This document shows, one piece after another, positions 11,813 to 21,607 of a stretch of DNA of 64,000 bases. Origin of the DNA: Eurosta solidaginis. Lineage: Eukaryota > Arthropoda > Insecta > Diptera > Tephritidae. The stretch lies in contig NC_090323.1 in assembly GCF_040869045.1 (NCBI RefSeq), forward strand, positions 153,036,426 to 153,100,425, written 5' to 3'. How positions within the stretch are numbered: position 1 is the stretch's first letter; the number at the start of each line of letters is the position of its first letter. The notes beneath the pieces are model-generated. The model was not told the DNA's origin and ran no database searches. It saw only the letters and a program-made list of their open reading frames with translations. The translations under genes and the position numbers were made by a program.

Positions 11813-13154
11813 CTAGCAGACCCGGCAGATATTGTTCTGCCCTAAATTTGGTCTATCTGCATACATTTTAATAAGCTTTTTCCGTCTAACTCTGCCCTCC
11901 CCCTCTTCACTTTTTCTTAATCCTTTTATTCACTCCTCCCTCCGTCTTTTTCGCTTCATCTATCTCTATCTTCGTCTCGCTCTATCTCTTTCTCAGTCTC
12001 CTTCGTTCTTTTCTCCTCTCTCAAATTCTTCTCATTATTCTTCATCATTTATTGCCAGTCCAAGAGGGTGGTATCTATTTTATTCCAGCCCCTTTCCGAG
12101 TCCCAGTCCCACTCCGAGTCTCAGTCCCAGTCCGTCTCTGGTCTACTTCCCGGAAAAAAGGATCGTAAATACTAATATAGGCAAATTTATATACCAAATT
12201 TCAGGCAAATCGAATGGTACGTATGTAAGTAGGTATGAGGGTATTATTAATTCACGTCTTTATTTCGGCTTCGCATGCATATTTATCAGTATTGCCAGGT
12301 TGCTGCCACTAAATCGAATATCACAATGAAAATTACTTTAAAGCTCTCAGCAACAGCTTTCGTTTGATATCCATATTACACACACATTCTAGGGGTACAC
12401 GGGTCCACGTTTTGACCTATATCTCGAGACCCTAGTCACCCAGGGGTATGCAAATTACCCTCTACTAATCAAAAGCTTTCATTTGTTACCCATATTGTGT
12501 AAACACATTCTAGAGGAATCCGGGTCCGAGTTTTGGCCTATATCTCGAGACCCTAGTCACCCAGGGGTATGCAAATTACCCTATACTAAAGCACTCCTCA
12601 ACAGATTTCATTTGTGATCCATATTTTATGAACACTTTCTAGGGGTACCCGGGTCCACGTTTTCGCTTATATCTCGAGACCCTAGTCACCAATAGGTATG
12701 AAAACTACCCTGTACTAAAGCACTCATCAACAGCTTTCATTCGTTATCAATATTATATAAACACATTCTAGGGGAACCCGCGTCCACGTTTTCGCTTATA
12801 TCTCGAGACCCTAGATACACGCGGGTACGAAAAAGACCCCGTATCAAAGTACTCATAAACAGCTTACATTCGATACCCATATTGTACAAACATATCCCAG
12901 GATTACCCAGGTCCACGTTTTGATCTCAAGACCCTATCCAGAACGGGATAAAATTAACCAATGTCTGTCTCCTGGTTCTAAGCTACCCCTGCACCAATTT
13001 TAAGCCAAATATGTTCATCCGTTACTTCCTCTTCAATCACTCTTTATCTATTAAAAAAAAAGCGCATCAAAATCCGTTGCGTATTTTTAAAGGTTTAAGC
13101 ATTCAAAGGGACATAGGGACAGAAAAAGCGACTTTGTTTTATACTATGTAGTGA
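11813..13154 (-). mobile_element. Complete non-autonomous Helitron, family B, 1342 bp
   Basis: Read on the minus strand, the element starts with TCACTACATAG directly after an A (13155). It ends with the perfect hairpin GGCAGA-ACAATA-TCTGCC (plus strand 11824-11841), then GGGTCTG and CTAG (11813-11816), followed by T (11812). A|TC...CTAG|T is the established Helitron structure. There is no Rep/helicase gene, so it is non-autonomous. Inside are a strand-biased purine/pyrimidine tract (about 11880-12160) and five ~121-132-bp tandem repeats (12340-12960). The 165-codon frame at 11832-12329 is low-complexity S/P/L/F and not a gene. A truncated relative ends at 57292. Confidence 0.82.
12340..12960 (-). 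repeat. Central tandem repeats of Helitron B
   Basis: Five units spaced 121-132 bp apart, each containing TATATCTCGAGACCCT, a GGGTCC(A/G) word and CCATATT-like plus ACACATTCTAG words. The same words in the same order occur in the ~130-bp repeats of the H elements (for example GATACCCATATTGTAC, ACATTCTAGAGTC, TGGTCCAC and GATATCTCGAAAAGG on the corresponding strand). I infer common descent. Confidence 0.85.
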
Positions 13155-13777
13155 TGTACATCCATACATACCTATAAACCTACGCCCGAAGTTAAATAAC
13201 GCAGCGAATGCTATATATGTACGTATTATGTGTCGCATCAAGCCTCACTCAAAAGCAATTAGCGCGGACAGTTCACAGCGAACAAACACACATACGCATT
13301 TTTTGATAAAAATGTTACTTTTGTTTAAAAAATTTGGCTGATATAAGAAAGGAACCAAGCATTTTTTTGATGCAGATCGAAGGTAAATATTTCAAAGTTT
13401 TACTGAAAAGTAGAATTTTTCAAATCCATCCTTCCGTTTATGAGTTATAGCTGTGTAAACAAAAATTTTATGATTTTTTACTACATTTTGGCATTTTGCC
13501 ACGCCCCTATAATATATACCTTCAAATTATGTTAACTGTACCATCTCACGTAGCTAAGCTTTCAAATGCAAAAACCCGTTTTAAAATCGGAGCATTCTGT
13601 GTGAAGTTATGTGCATACATGGCATTTAGCGACTTTGTTTTATAAGATTTATAGATATTTTCATTTTAGAAAGAATTTATCATAACAAAAATAATGATAA
13701 AATAATTATTGTTAGGCCTTGAACTCGATTAAAACCCGCGATCTTAAAAATAAAATAAAATTAAATTAAAAAAAAAA
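13155..13777. other. AT-rich interval with a second Helitron 5'-end-like motif
   Basis: No gene. The minus strand has TCTATAAATCTTATAAAAC then AAAGTCGC, starting at 13655 after an A. This matches the start of Helitron B, where TATAAAACAAAGTCGC also lies just inside the end. The interval could therefore be the 5' part of another, decayed Helitron, with element B beside or inside it. It ends in an A-rich tract where H1 begins. Confidence 0.45.
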
Positions 13778-16700
13778 CAAGTAAGGAAGGTTAAGTTCGG
13801 GTGTAACCGAACATTACATACTCAGTTGAGAGCTATGGTGACAACATAAGGGAAAATAACCATGTAAAAAAATGAACCGAGGGAAACCCTGGAATGTGTT
13901 TGTATGACATGCGTATCAAATGAAAGGTATTAATGAGTATTTTAAAAGGGCGTGGACCTAAGTTCTATAGATGGACGCCTTTTCGAGATATCGCCGTAAA
14001 GATGGAGCAGGGGTGACTATAGAATGCGTTTGTACGATATGGGTATCAAATGAAAGGTGTTAATGAGCATTTTAAAAGGGAGTAATCCTTAGTTCCATAG
14101 GTGGACGCCTTTTCGAGATATCGCCATAAAGGTGGACCAGGGGTGACCCTAGAATTTGTTTGTACAATATGGGCATCAAACGAAAGGAGTTAATGAGTAT
14201 TTTAAGAGGGAGTGGGCCTTAGTTCTATAGGTGGACGCATTTTCGAGGTATCGCAATAAAGGTGGACCAGGGGTGACTCTAGACTTTGTTTGTACGATAT
14301 GGGTATCAAATGAAAGGTGTTAATGAGTATTTTTAAAAGGGAGTGGGCCTTCGTTTTATAGGTGTTCGCCTATTTGAGATATCGCCATAAAGGTGGACCA
14401 GGGATGACTTTAGAATTTGTTTGTATGATATGGGTATCAAATGAAAGGTGTTAATGATTATTTTAAAAGGGCGTGGGGCTTAGTTCTATAGGTGGACCGC
14501 TTTTCGAGATATCGCCACAAAGGTGGACCAGGGGTGACTCTAGAATTCGTTTGCGCAATATGGGTATTAAACGAAAGGAGTTAATGAGTATTTTTAGAGG
14601 GAGTGGGCCTTAGTTCTATAGGTGGACGCCATTTCGAGATATCGCCATAAAGATGGACCAGGTGTGACTCTAGAATGCGTTTGTACGATATGGGTATCAA
14701 ATGAAAGGTGTTAATGAGTATTTTAAGTGGGAGTGGGCCTTTCTGGACCAGGGGTGACTCTAGACTTTGTTTGTACGATATGGGTATCAAATCAAAGATG
14801 TTAATGAGTATTTTTAAAAGGGAGTGGGCCTTCGTTCTATAGGTGTTCGCCTTTTCGAAATATCGCCATAAAGGTGGACCAGGGGTGACTCTAGAATGAG
14901 TTTGTACGATATGGGTATCAAATTAAAGGTATTAATGAGAGTTTTAAAAGGGATTGGTGGTAGTTGTATATGTGAATGCGTTTTCCAGATATCGCCCAAA
15001 ATGTGGACCAGGGTGACCCAGAACATCATCTGTTGGATACCGCTAATTTATTTATATATGTAATACCTGCCAAGATTTTAAGGGTTTTTTATTTCGCCCT
15101 GCAGAACTTTTTCATTTTCTTCTACTTAATATGGTAGGTGTCACAACCATTTTATAAAGTTTTTTCTAAAGTTATATTTCGCGTCAATAAAACAATCCAA
15201 TTACCTTACCATGTTTCATCCCTTTTTTCGTATTTGGTATAGAATTATGGCATTTTTTCATTTTTCGTAATTTTCGATATCGAAAAAGTGGTCGTGGTCA
15301 TAGTCGGATTTCGTTCACTTTTGATACCAAGATAAAGTGAGTTCAGATAAGTACGTGAACTGAGTTTAGTAAAGATATATCAATTTTTGCTCAAGTTATC
15401 GTGTTAACGGCCATGCGGAAGGACAGACGGACGACTGTGTATAAAAACTGGGCGTGGCATCAACCGATTTCGCACATTTTCACAGAAAACAGTTAAGGCC
15501 ATAAAATCTATGCCCCTACCAAATTTCAAAAGGATTGGTTAATTTTTGTTCGACTTATGGCATTAAAAGTATCCTAGACAAATTAAATGAAAAAGGGCGG
15601 AGCCACGCCCAATTTTAAATTTTCTTTTATTTTTGTATTTTGTTGCACCATATCATTACTGGAGTTGAATCTTGACATAATTTACTTATATACTGTAGAT
15701 ATTAAATTTTTTGTTAAAATTTTACTTTAAAAAAAAATTTTTTTTAAAAGTGGGCGTGGTCCTTCTCCGATTTTGCTAATTTTTATTAAGCGTACATATA
15801 GTAATAGTAGTAACGTTCCTGCCAAATTTCATCATGATATCTTCAGCGACTGCCAAATTACAGCTTGCAAAAGTTTTAAATTACCTTCTTTTAAAAGTGG
15901 GCGGTGCCACGCCCATTGTCCAAAATTTTACTAATTTTCTATTTTTCGTCATAAGTTCAACTCATATACCAAGTTTCGTCGCTTTATCGGTCTTTTGTAA
16001 TGAATTATCGCTGTTGAGCTACTAAGCCTTTTTAGCAGCTATACAAAATCAAGTAAAAGACGCGATTCCGATTTGCACTACTTTATTTCAGAAAAGTTAT
16101 ACAACGAATGACTTAAGAACTATTTTGCGTTTATATTTCCTAATTTACGATGATTCCAATTACAAAAGAATGTGTCCCAAAATTGTTTTTATATATTCTT
16201 AAACAATTGTTTTTCTCTAAGTAAATGCATTCCATCCCATATATTGCTTGTGTGGATATACACACATTACGCACATAAATATGTATGCGCCTAATTGTTT
16301 TACATTTAACGTACCTATGTTCATATGTTTCTACAATAGGTTTGTGTGTTACTAATGAGGGAATAGGAAAATATGCAAAAAGGTTATCGCACGTATGTAC
16401 ATAAGTTTAAATTGTAATAGTTAGATTAGGGTGGTTCTAAAATTTTGGACTTCAGTATGTGAATATATTCTATTGATTTTCCATGTCGGCTGCTGCTCCG
16501 AACAATCGCACTTTTTCGGTTTTTCGAAATTTTCGATATCGAAAAAGTGGGCGTGGTTATAGTCCGATATCGTTCATTTTAAATAGCGATCTGAGATGAG
16601 TGCTCAGGAACATACCTACCAAATTTCATCAAGATACCTCAAAATTTACTCAAGTTATCGTGTTAACGGACGGACGGACGGACATGGCTCAATCAAATTT

Positions 16701-16829
16701 TTTTTCGATCCTGAATATTTTGATATATGGAAGTCTATATCTATCTCGATTCCTTTATATATGTACAACCAACCGTTATACAATCAAACTTAATATACTC
16801 TGTGAGCTCTGCTCAACTGAGTATAAAAA
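13778..16829 (-). mobile_element. H1: DINE-1/Helentron-like non-autonomous element with an LTR insertion
   Basis: On the plus strand it starts CAAGTAAGGAAGG after an A-rich run and ends CTCAACTGAGTATAAAA. Subterminal inverted repeats TACTCAGTTGAGAGCT and AGCTCTGCTCAACTGAGTA lie near the two ends. A perfect hairpin GTTCGG-GTGTAA-CCGAAC (13795-13812) lies near the left end. Read on the minus strand the hairpin is near the 3' end, followed by TTAGCCTTCCTTACTTG and then T-rich DNA. Nine ~130-bp central repeats occupy about 13890-15010, followed by a ~1.3-kb unique body and (GGAC)n. No protein is encoded. Its closest copy in the window is H7: both share ACATAAGGGAAAATAACCAT near the left end. A 493-bp insertion lies at 16012-16504. 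Confidence 0.82.
16012..16504. mobile_element. Solo LTR-like insertion, 493 bp
   Basis: The insert starts TGTTGAG, ends CCGAACA, and is flanked by the direct repeat ATCGC (16007-16011 and 16505-16509). The uninterrupted site, with a single ATCGC, is visible in H7 (about 62083) and H6 (about 59413), so the insertion boundaries are exact. TGTT...AACA ends with a 5-bp duplication fit a solo long terminal repeat, perhaps BEL/Pao-like. There is no coding sequence. A DNA transposon with short imperfect inverted ends (TGTTGAGC against TGTTCGGAGC) is the alternative. Confidence 0.75.
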
Positions 16830-16912
16830 CAAGCAAAATATTACCAACAGGAGCTAAACCAAGACTTCGTCTATGATGTGATAAACTAGCTGCAAATAAA
16901 AATAAATAAAAA
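16830..16912. other. Short A-rich interval between H1 and H2
   Basis: About 80 bp ending in AAATAAAAA, which is the kind of A-rich target seen beside most H copies. Confidence 0.5.
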
Positions 16913-17851
16913 CAAGTAAGGAAGGCTAATTTCCGGTGTAACCGAACATTACATACTCAGCTGAGAGCTTTGGAGACAAAATAAGGGAAAATCTCCATGT
17001 AGGGCAATGAAACTAGGGTAAGAATGGAATGTGTTTGTATGACATGGGGATCAAACGGAAGGTATTAAAAGTATTTTAAAAGAGAGTGGGTCATATTTAT
17101 ATAGGTGGACGCCTTTTCGAGATATCGCCATAAAGGTGGACCAGGGGTGACTCTAGAATGTGTTTGTACGATATGGGTATCAAATTCAAGGTATTAATGA
17201 GGGTTTTAAGGGAGTGGCCCCTAGTCGTATATGTGAAGGCGTTTTCGAGATATCGACCAAAATGTGACCCAGAACATCATCTGTCGGGTACCGCTTATTT
17301 ATTTATATATGCAATACCACTAACAGTATTCCTGCCAAGATTCCAAGGGCTTTTGATTTCGCCCTGCAGAACTTTTTCATTTTCTTCTACTTAATATGGT
17401 AGATGTCACATCCATTTAACAAAGTTTTTTCTAAATTAATGTATACTTTGCGTCAAAAACCAATCCAATCACCATATTTCATCCCTCTTTTCGTATTTGG
17501 TAGAGAAAGATGGCACTTTTTTTCATTTTTCAAAATTTTCGATATTGAAAAAGTGGGTGTGGTCATAGTCGGATTTCACCCTTTTTTAATACCAAGATAA
17601 AGTGAATTCAGGTAAGTACGTGAACTAAGTTTAGTAAAGATATATCGATTTGTGTTCAAGTTATCGTGTTAACGGCCGAGCGGTTCGGCCATTTTCACAG
17701 AAAACAGTAACATTGTAGAATCAATGCCCTTATCAAATTTCACATCGATTGGTAAATTTTTGTGCGACTTATTGCATTAAAAGTATTATAGACAAATTAA
17801 ATGAAAAAGGGCGGAGCCACGCCCATTTTGAAATTTTCTTTTATTTTTGTT
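16913..17851 (-). mobile_element. H2: truncated DINE-1/Helentron-like element
   Basis: Same left end as H1, but with the hairpin degraded: TTTCCG faces CCGAAC. It has only two or three central repeats, then the unique body, which breaks off near 17851 inside the stretch that in other copies reads TTTTTGTATTTTGTTGC. The 5' half, in element orientation, is missing. This is an old copy judging by its many substitutions. Confidence 0.8.
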
Positions 17852-17949
17852 CATTTGATACTACCTCACGAGGTCCGAATATATCAAATAAGTATATACA
17901 TAATATTCCAAATGTAAACCGATTCCCCAAATTCTTAAATGGAGACGAA

Positions 17950-18405
17950 TGTTCCGAACATACGGAATTAATAGAACAGAAGGTCGACTTTCAATACGCG
18001 TCCAAAAATATCGAGAGAAGTGTCAAAATACGCGTATTGGCCTCGGTAACAATAATTCGAAGTCGGAAATAAAAATTTTAGCTCGTTCAAAAGTTATTGA
18101 CGAAAACCCGAAAAATGACCCCGGGTTGCGTTGGCGGCCTTCAGTCGAGCTTATAAAAAATTACCCTGGCCAGTCAACCAATGAGGTGGAACCCAAACTA
18201 AATGCGTCCAAAATCCCTTTGTAAACAATATCTTTTTCAGTGCACAAAAAAACATTACAACAACCACATGAAAATTCCCAATTTCAACTGCAAATATATC
18301 CGGACAGAGATACAATTTTTCTTTTCCGCCTTTGGATTATTGTTGTCGAGGTCACCTCTATCGATATTTTTGGACACATATTAGCAGTAAACTCCTGTTC
18401 TAGAC
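17950..18405. mobile_element. TIR element, family T, copy 1
   Basis: Left arm (17965-18075) and right arm (18320-18400) are inverted copies sharing CGTCCAAAAATATCGAGAGA, GTCAAAA and GACCTCGACAACAATAATCC-type words. The same arms bound the element at 52677-53558. The interior of about 250 bp is not coding. Neither an exact terminus nor a target duplication could be fixed, so the superfamily is unknown. Confidence 0.6.
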
Positions 18406-20895
18406 TTTTACCTGAATAAGTTAACATGCCCAATGGGTACATTTCGTTATGGCATCTCCATTATTTACTAATGACATTTTTACGTCAATCGATTTAATAG
18501 TCGAGGTTTTGACGTTGATCGATGAACTTTGAAAGGGTTTAGGTTTCGCATATTAATAGGTTTACGAAAGTGCACGATTTCTTGGTGTCCTCACTTTTCA
18601 TAAAATTACCTATGTTCAGCAATATTAATAGATGAAGGCATAGTTAATAAATTCACTATAAAATTAAAAAAAATATTCTAAGGAATTATGCAGTTGAGTA
18701 CTTATCGGGTATTTGTAAACTGATTGCTTCCTATTTCTACTACTAATATTTTTCGAAAATTCGCAGAGAAACAACACATTTAATGGATGTCAATTCGATT
18801 TAGGAGAAAAATGTCTGCAATTGTCAAAAAATGTGTCTGGCGAGCAAACCTCTTGTGATCGAATCATGATTGCTCAGTTTTCTTCATGAAACGTATGAGG
18901 CCTTCGTCACAGCAAGTAAACACTTGGGAAACCCCAATAAGTGGCTAGCATATCTTATTTGCTCAGACCTAAGCTTTTATTGAGGGCTTAATGCCAACTA
19001 AGAATATAATTAATGATAATATTTCAGTAAAGTGACTCAATATATTTACAGTTCCCACGAACCTTACTAATGCAATGATTTTACATAGTACATACATACT
19101 CACATATAGTAGAAACACAAGCCGTGTATGAACGCCTATTCAATTGGCAGACCATGGTCCGTGTGACTAAAACGCCCCTAATTTGGTAACACAAATCATT
19201 GTATATAACAAATTGAAAGAATAAATAGCGATGGTAAAACTGTTAAGTGACATAAAGTGATCTTGAATTTTTTGCGTATTAACTTCTTTTTCAAAACTGG
19301 TTCAGAATTTCAAGTAATTTTACTTTTGAGTGAAATGTAGGATAAAGTGACGTTTGAGGTTTGTACTGAAAAATGTTGCATTAAACCAGTGATATGTGCT
19401 GGAAATTTAGACGAAAAAAATAAATTTACCAAAAGTGACATAGTAATTTTTAAAAATTAGCAGCAAATATGTGATATTAGCATGCATAGCTCATACTACA
19501 ACTAAACGAGAAGATAAAAAAAAAAATTCAAAGAAAAGTCAACTCACTTTACAAACAATCACATTAGTCACTGAATTTGTTGCTGCTTTCCATCACACTG
19601 TCGCGTCATCACAATTTGACAAATCATTACTAAATGACTTAACAAAATATGGTGGCAATTTGGTCATGTAGCAATATATGTATATACATACGTACATATC
19701 TATACCCTAGCAGCGGGAAAATGGGCGTATGCCAACAACAAATAATGAGAAAAGCAAAATTGGCAAGTCATTGGAGGGAGCTTACGCTTGCTGTCTGACT
19801 GTTTGTGACTGAAGCGTCCATAGTTGGCTGAATTTGCTATTTCCATCATGTTGAAGCTGATGTTTTGTAGTGAATGTAGCTGGAATTGTTAAGCAGATAT
19901 ATACATACGTGAATATATATACATATGTATATGTTATTATATTATGAGAGTTTTCATGATTTTCGTAGATTGTCTGTTCTGCGTCACTAAGGTGACTGCA
20001 ACACAATGAATGCTATGCGACGGCTATTAATTATGGACAGTTATTTATTTAAATAAGTTTTTAATGACTTTATTAAATAGCACAATTGCAGGCGGTACAT
20101 TTTACAGTCGGCGTATATGTACATAAAAACAACAACATAGATGCTAATTAACTACCAAAAGCAAGATGACCGACGTACATTCCGAACCTTCGTAAGTGAC
20201 AAGCAGACCATGAACGCTAATTGCCAATTCTAATAATCAGATGAAGTTGATGCTGATGGAATGAAATGGTGAATGAGTGTATTGTTGTTGCTGGCTCTGT
20301 TTATTATTAACTATTTGTATGGTTAATTTGTTTAATAAGCGGTTCGTTGTCAACAATGTCACTCTCTGTCTGGTTGTCCTTGTGTGGTTGTTATGCATTA
20401 GTTAATTAGGAATTTAATTAAATTAGATAACAGAGCAAAAAAAAATTCATTCAAATTGGCTTACTACCAGCCTCCTACTAGTTAATATACTAGGCCTAGT
20501 CGGGTTGAAAATTACTTGAAAATTGATAAATTAGCTCAAAATCATTTTATTCATTAATTTTCATATATGTACATAAAAAGTATGTATGTATATACGTATA
20601 TCACTTTAAAATGTATCACTTAAATACATACTTCAATACATTTTTGATTAATTCAATTCAATTGTAAAAGTATTTATGTATAGGTATCACTACATATATA
20701 TCACTGCAAAATATATAAACTTAGGAACTAATGCAAATTACAATTACTTATGTATAAAAACTAAAAAATTGTAATTCAAAATTTGCTAAATAAACTCGAA
20801 TTCATTTCAAAACTTTAAACTTTAAGGTACGTCGTACTTATGCAACTAAATATCTACACCTTTTTATTTAGCTTGACTTGACAGGCTGCACGGCC
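18406..20895. other. AT-rich intergenic DNA, no gene seen
   Basis: About 2.5 kb of AT-rich sequence with TACATA/TATG-type short repeats (for example near 19680, 19905, 20575) and no open frame with recognisable content. The short frames at 19471-19671 (+) and 19782-20006 (-) resemble nothing I know and lack coding character. Confidence 0.6.
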
Positions 20896-21400
20896 GATGT
20901 GAACGAATTTTGTAATTGAAATTTAAGTAACTTCCCGATAAGCTACAAGCTGGAAACTTAGAATATAGTTCAGAACCCGATGACAATGCAATAATGAGAA
21001 AAAATCGCCGCTAGGTGGCGCAAGGATCGAGATTTTAATAAAAATCATATTTGTGGTCCGATTTGGCTCATTTTGGAACACATAATACATGCAAGAATAA
21101 GAAGCGACCTATGAAAAAATCGGCGCTAGGTGGCGCAAGGACCGAGATATTCACAAATATCGTATTTGTGCTCCGATTTGGTTCATATTTGGAACACATA
21201 ATACATACAAGAACAGAAAACGGCCTGTTAAAAAAATTGCCGCTAGATGGCGCAAAGATCGAGATATTCAAAATTTTCCTATTTGTGGTCCGATTTGATT
21301 CATATTTGGAACACATAATACATAATTGAATAGAAAGCGACCTATGATGTCCGAATTGGCTCATATTTGGAACAAATATTAAATACAGTCCGGTAGAAGT
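20895..21400. repeat. 115-117-bp tandem repeat carrying CTCF-like motifs
   Basis: Three units and a partial fourth. Each full unit has (G/C)CGCTAGGTGGCGCAAGG (21008, 21123 and, as CCGCTAGATGGCGCAAAG, 21240), then a CGAGAT word, TTTGTG(G/C)TCCGATTTG, CATATTTGGAACACATAATA and an AGCGACC/ACGGCC word. The core TAGGTGGCGC fits the insulator protein CTCF motif as I know it for flies. A 180-codon minus-strand frame across the array (21610-21068) is an artefact of the repeat. Confidence 0.85.
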
Positions 21401-21607
21401 GACATCAAAGTATTTTGGAGTTCGAGGAGAGACAAGAATACGTGGCACAGAGTCGAGTAAAGTCTTTGGAAGGATTATGTATTGAGGACTTAAATGGTAA
21501 CAAATTGTCAGGAAAGAGTCCTTGTAGTAACGAGTCACTAAATAAACTAAATAGAATGAGAAATAGCGGACAATTAAATAAAGCCTAAAAACTTGAAAAT
21601 AAAAAAA

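Noticed and set aside
11832..12329. 165-codon plus-strand frame
   Set aside because: Low-complexity S/P/L/F translation of the pyrimidine-rich tract inside Helitron B; the same tract at 57 kb is open on both strands.
14581..15029. Minus-strand frames of about 70 codons in H1, with a match in H7
   Set aside because: They read the ~130-bp central repeats; the match between copies reflects DNA duplication, not coding constraint.
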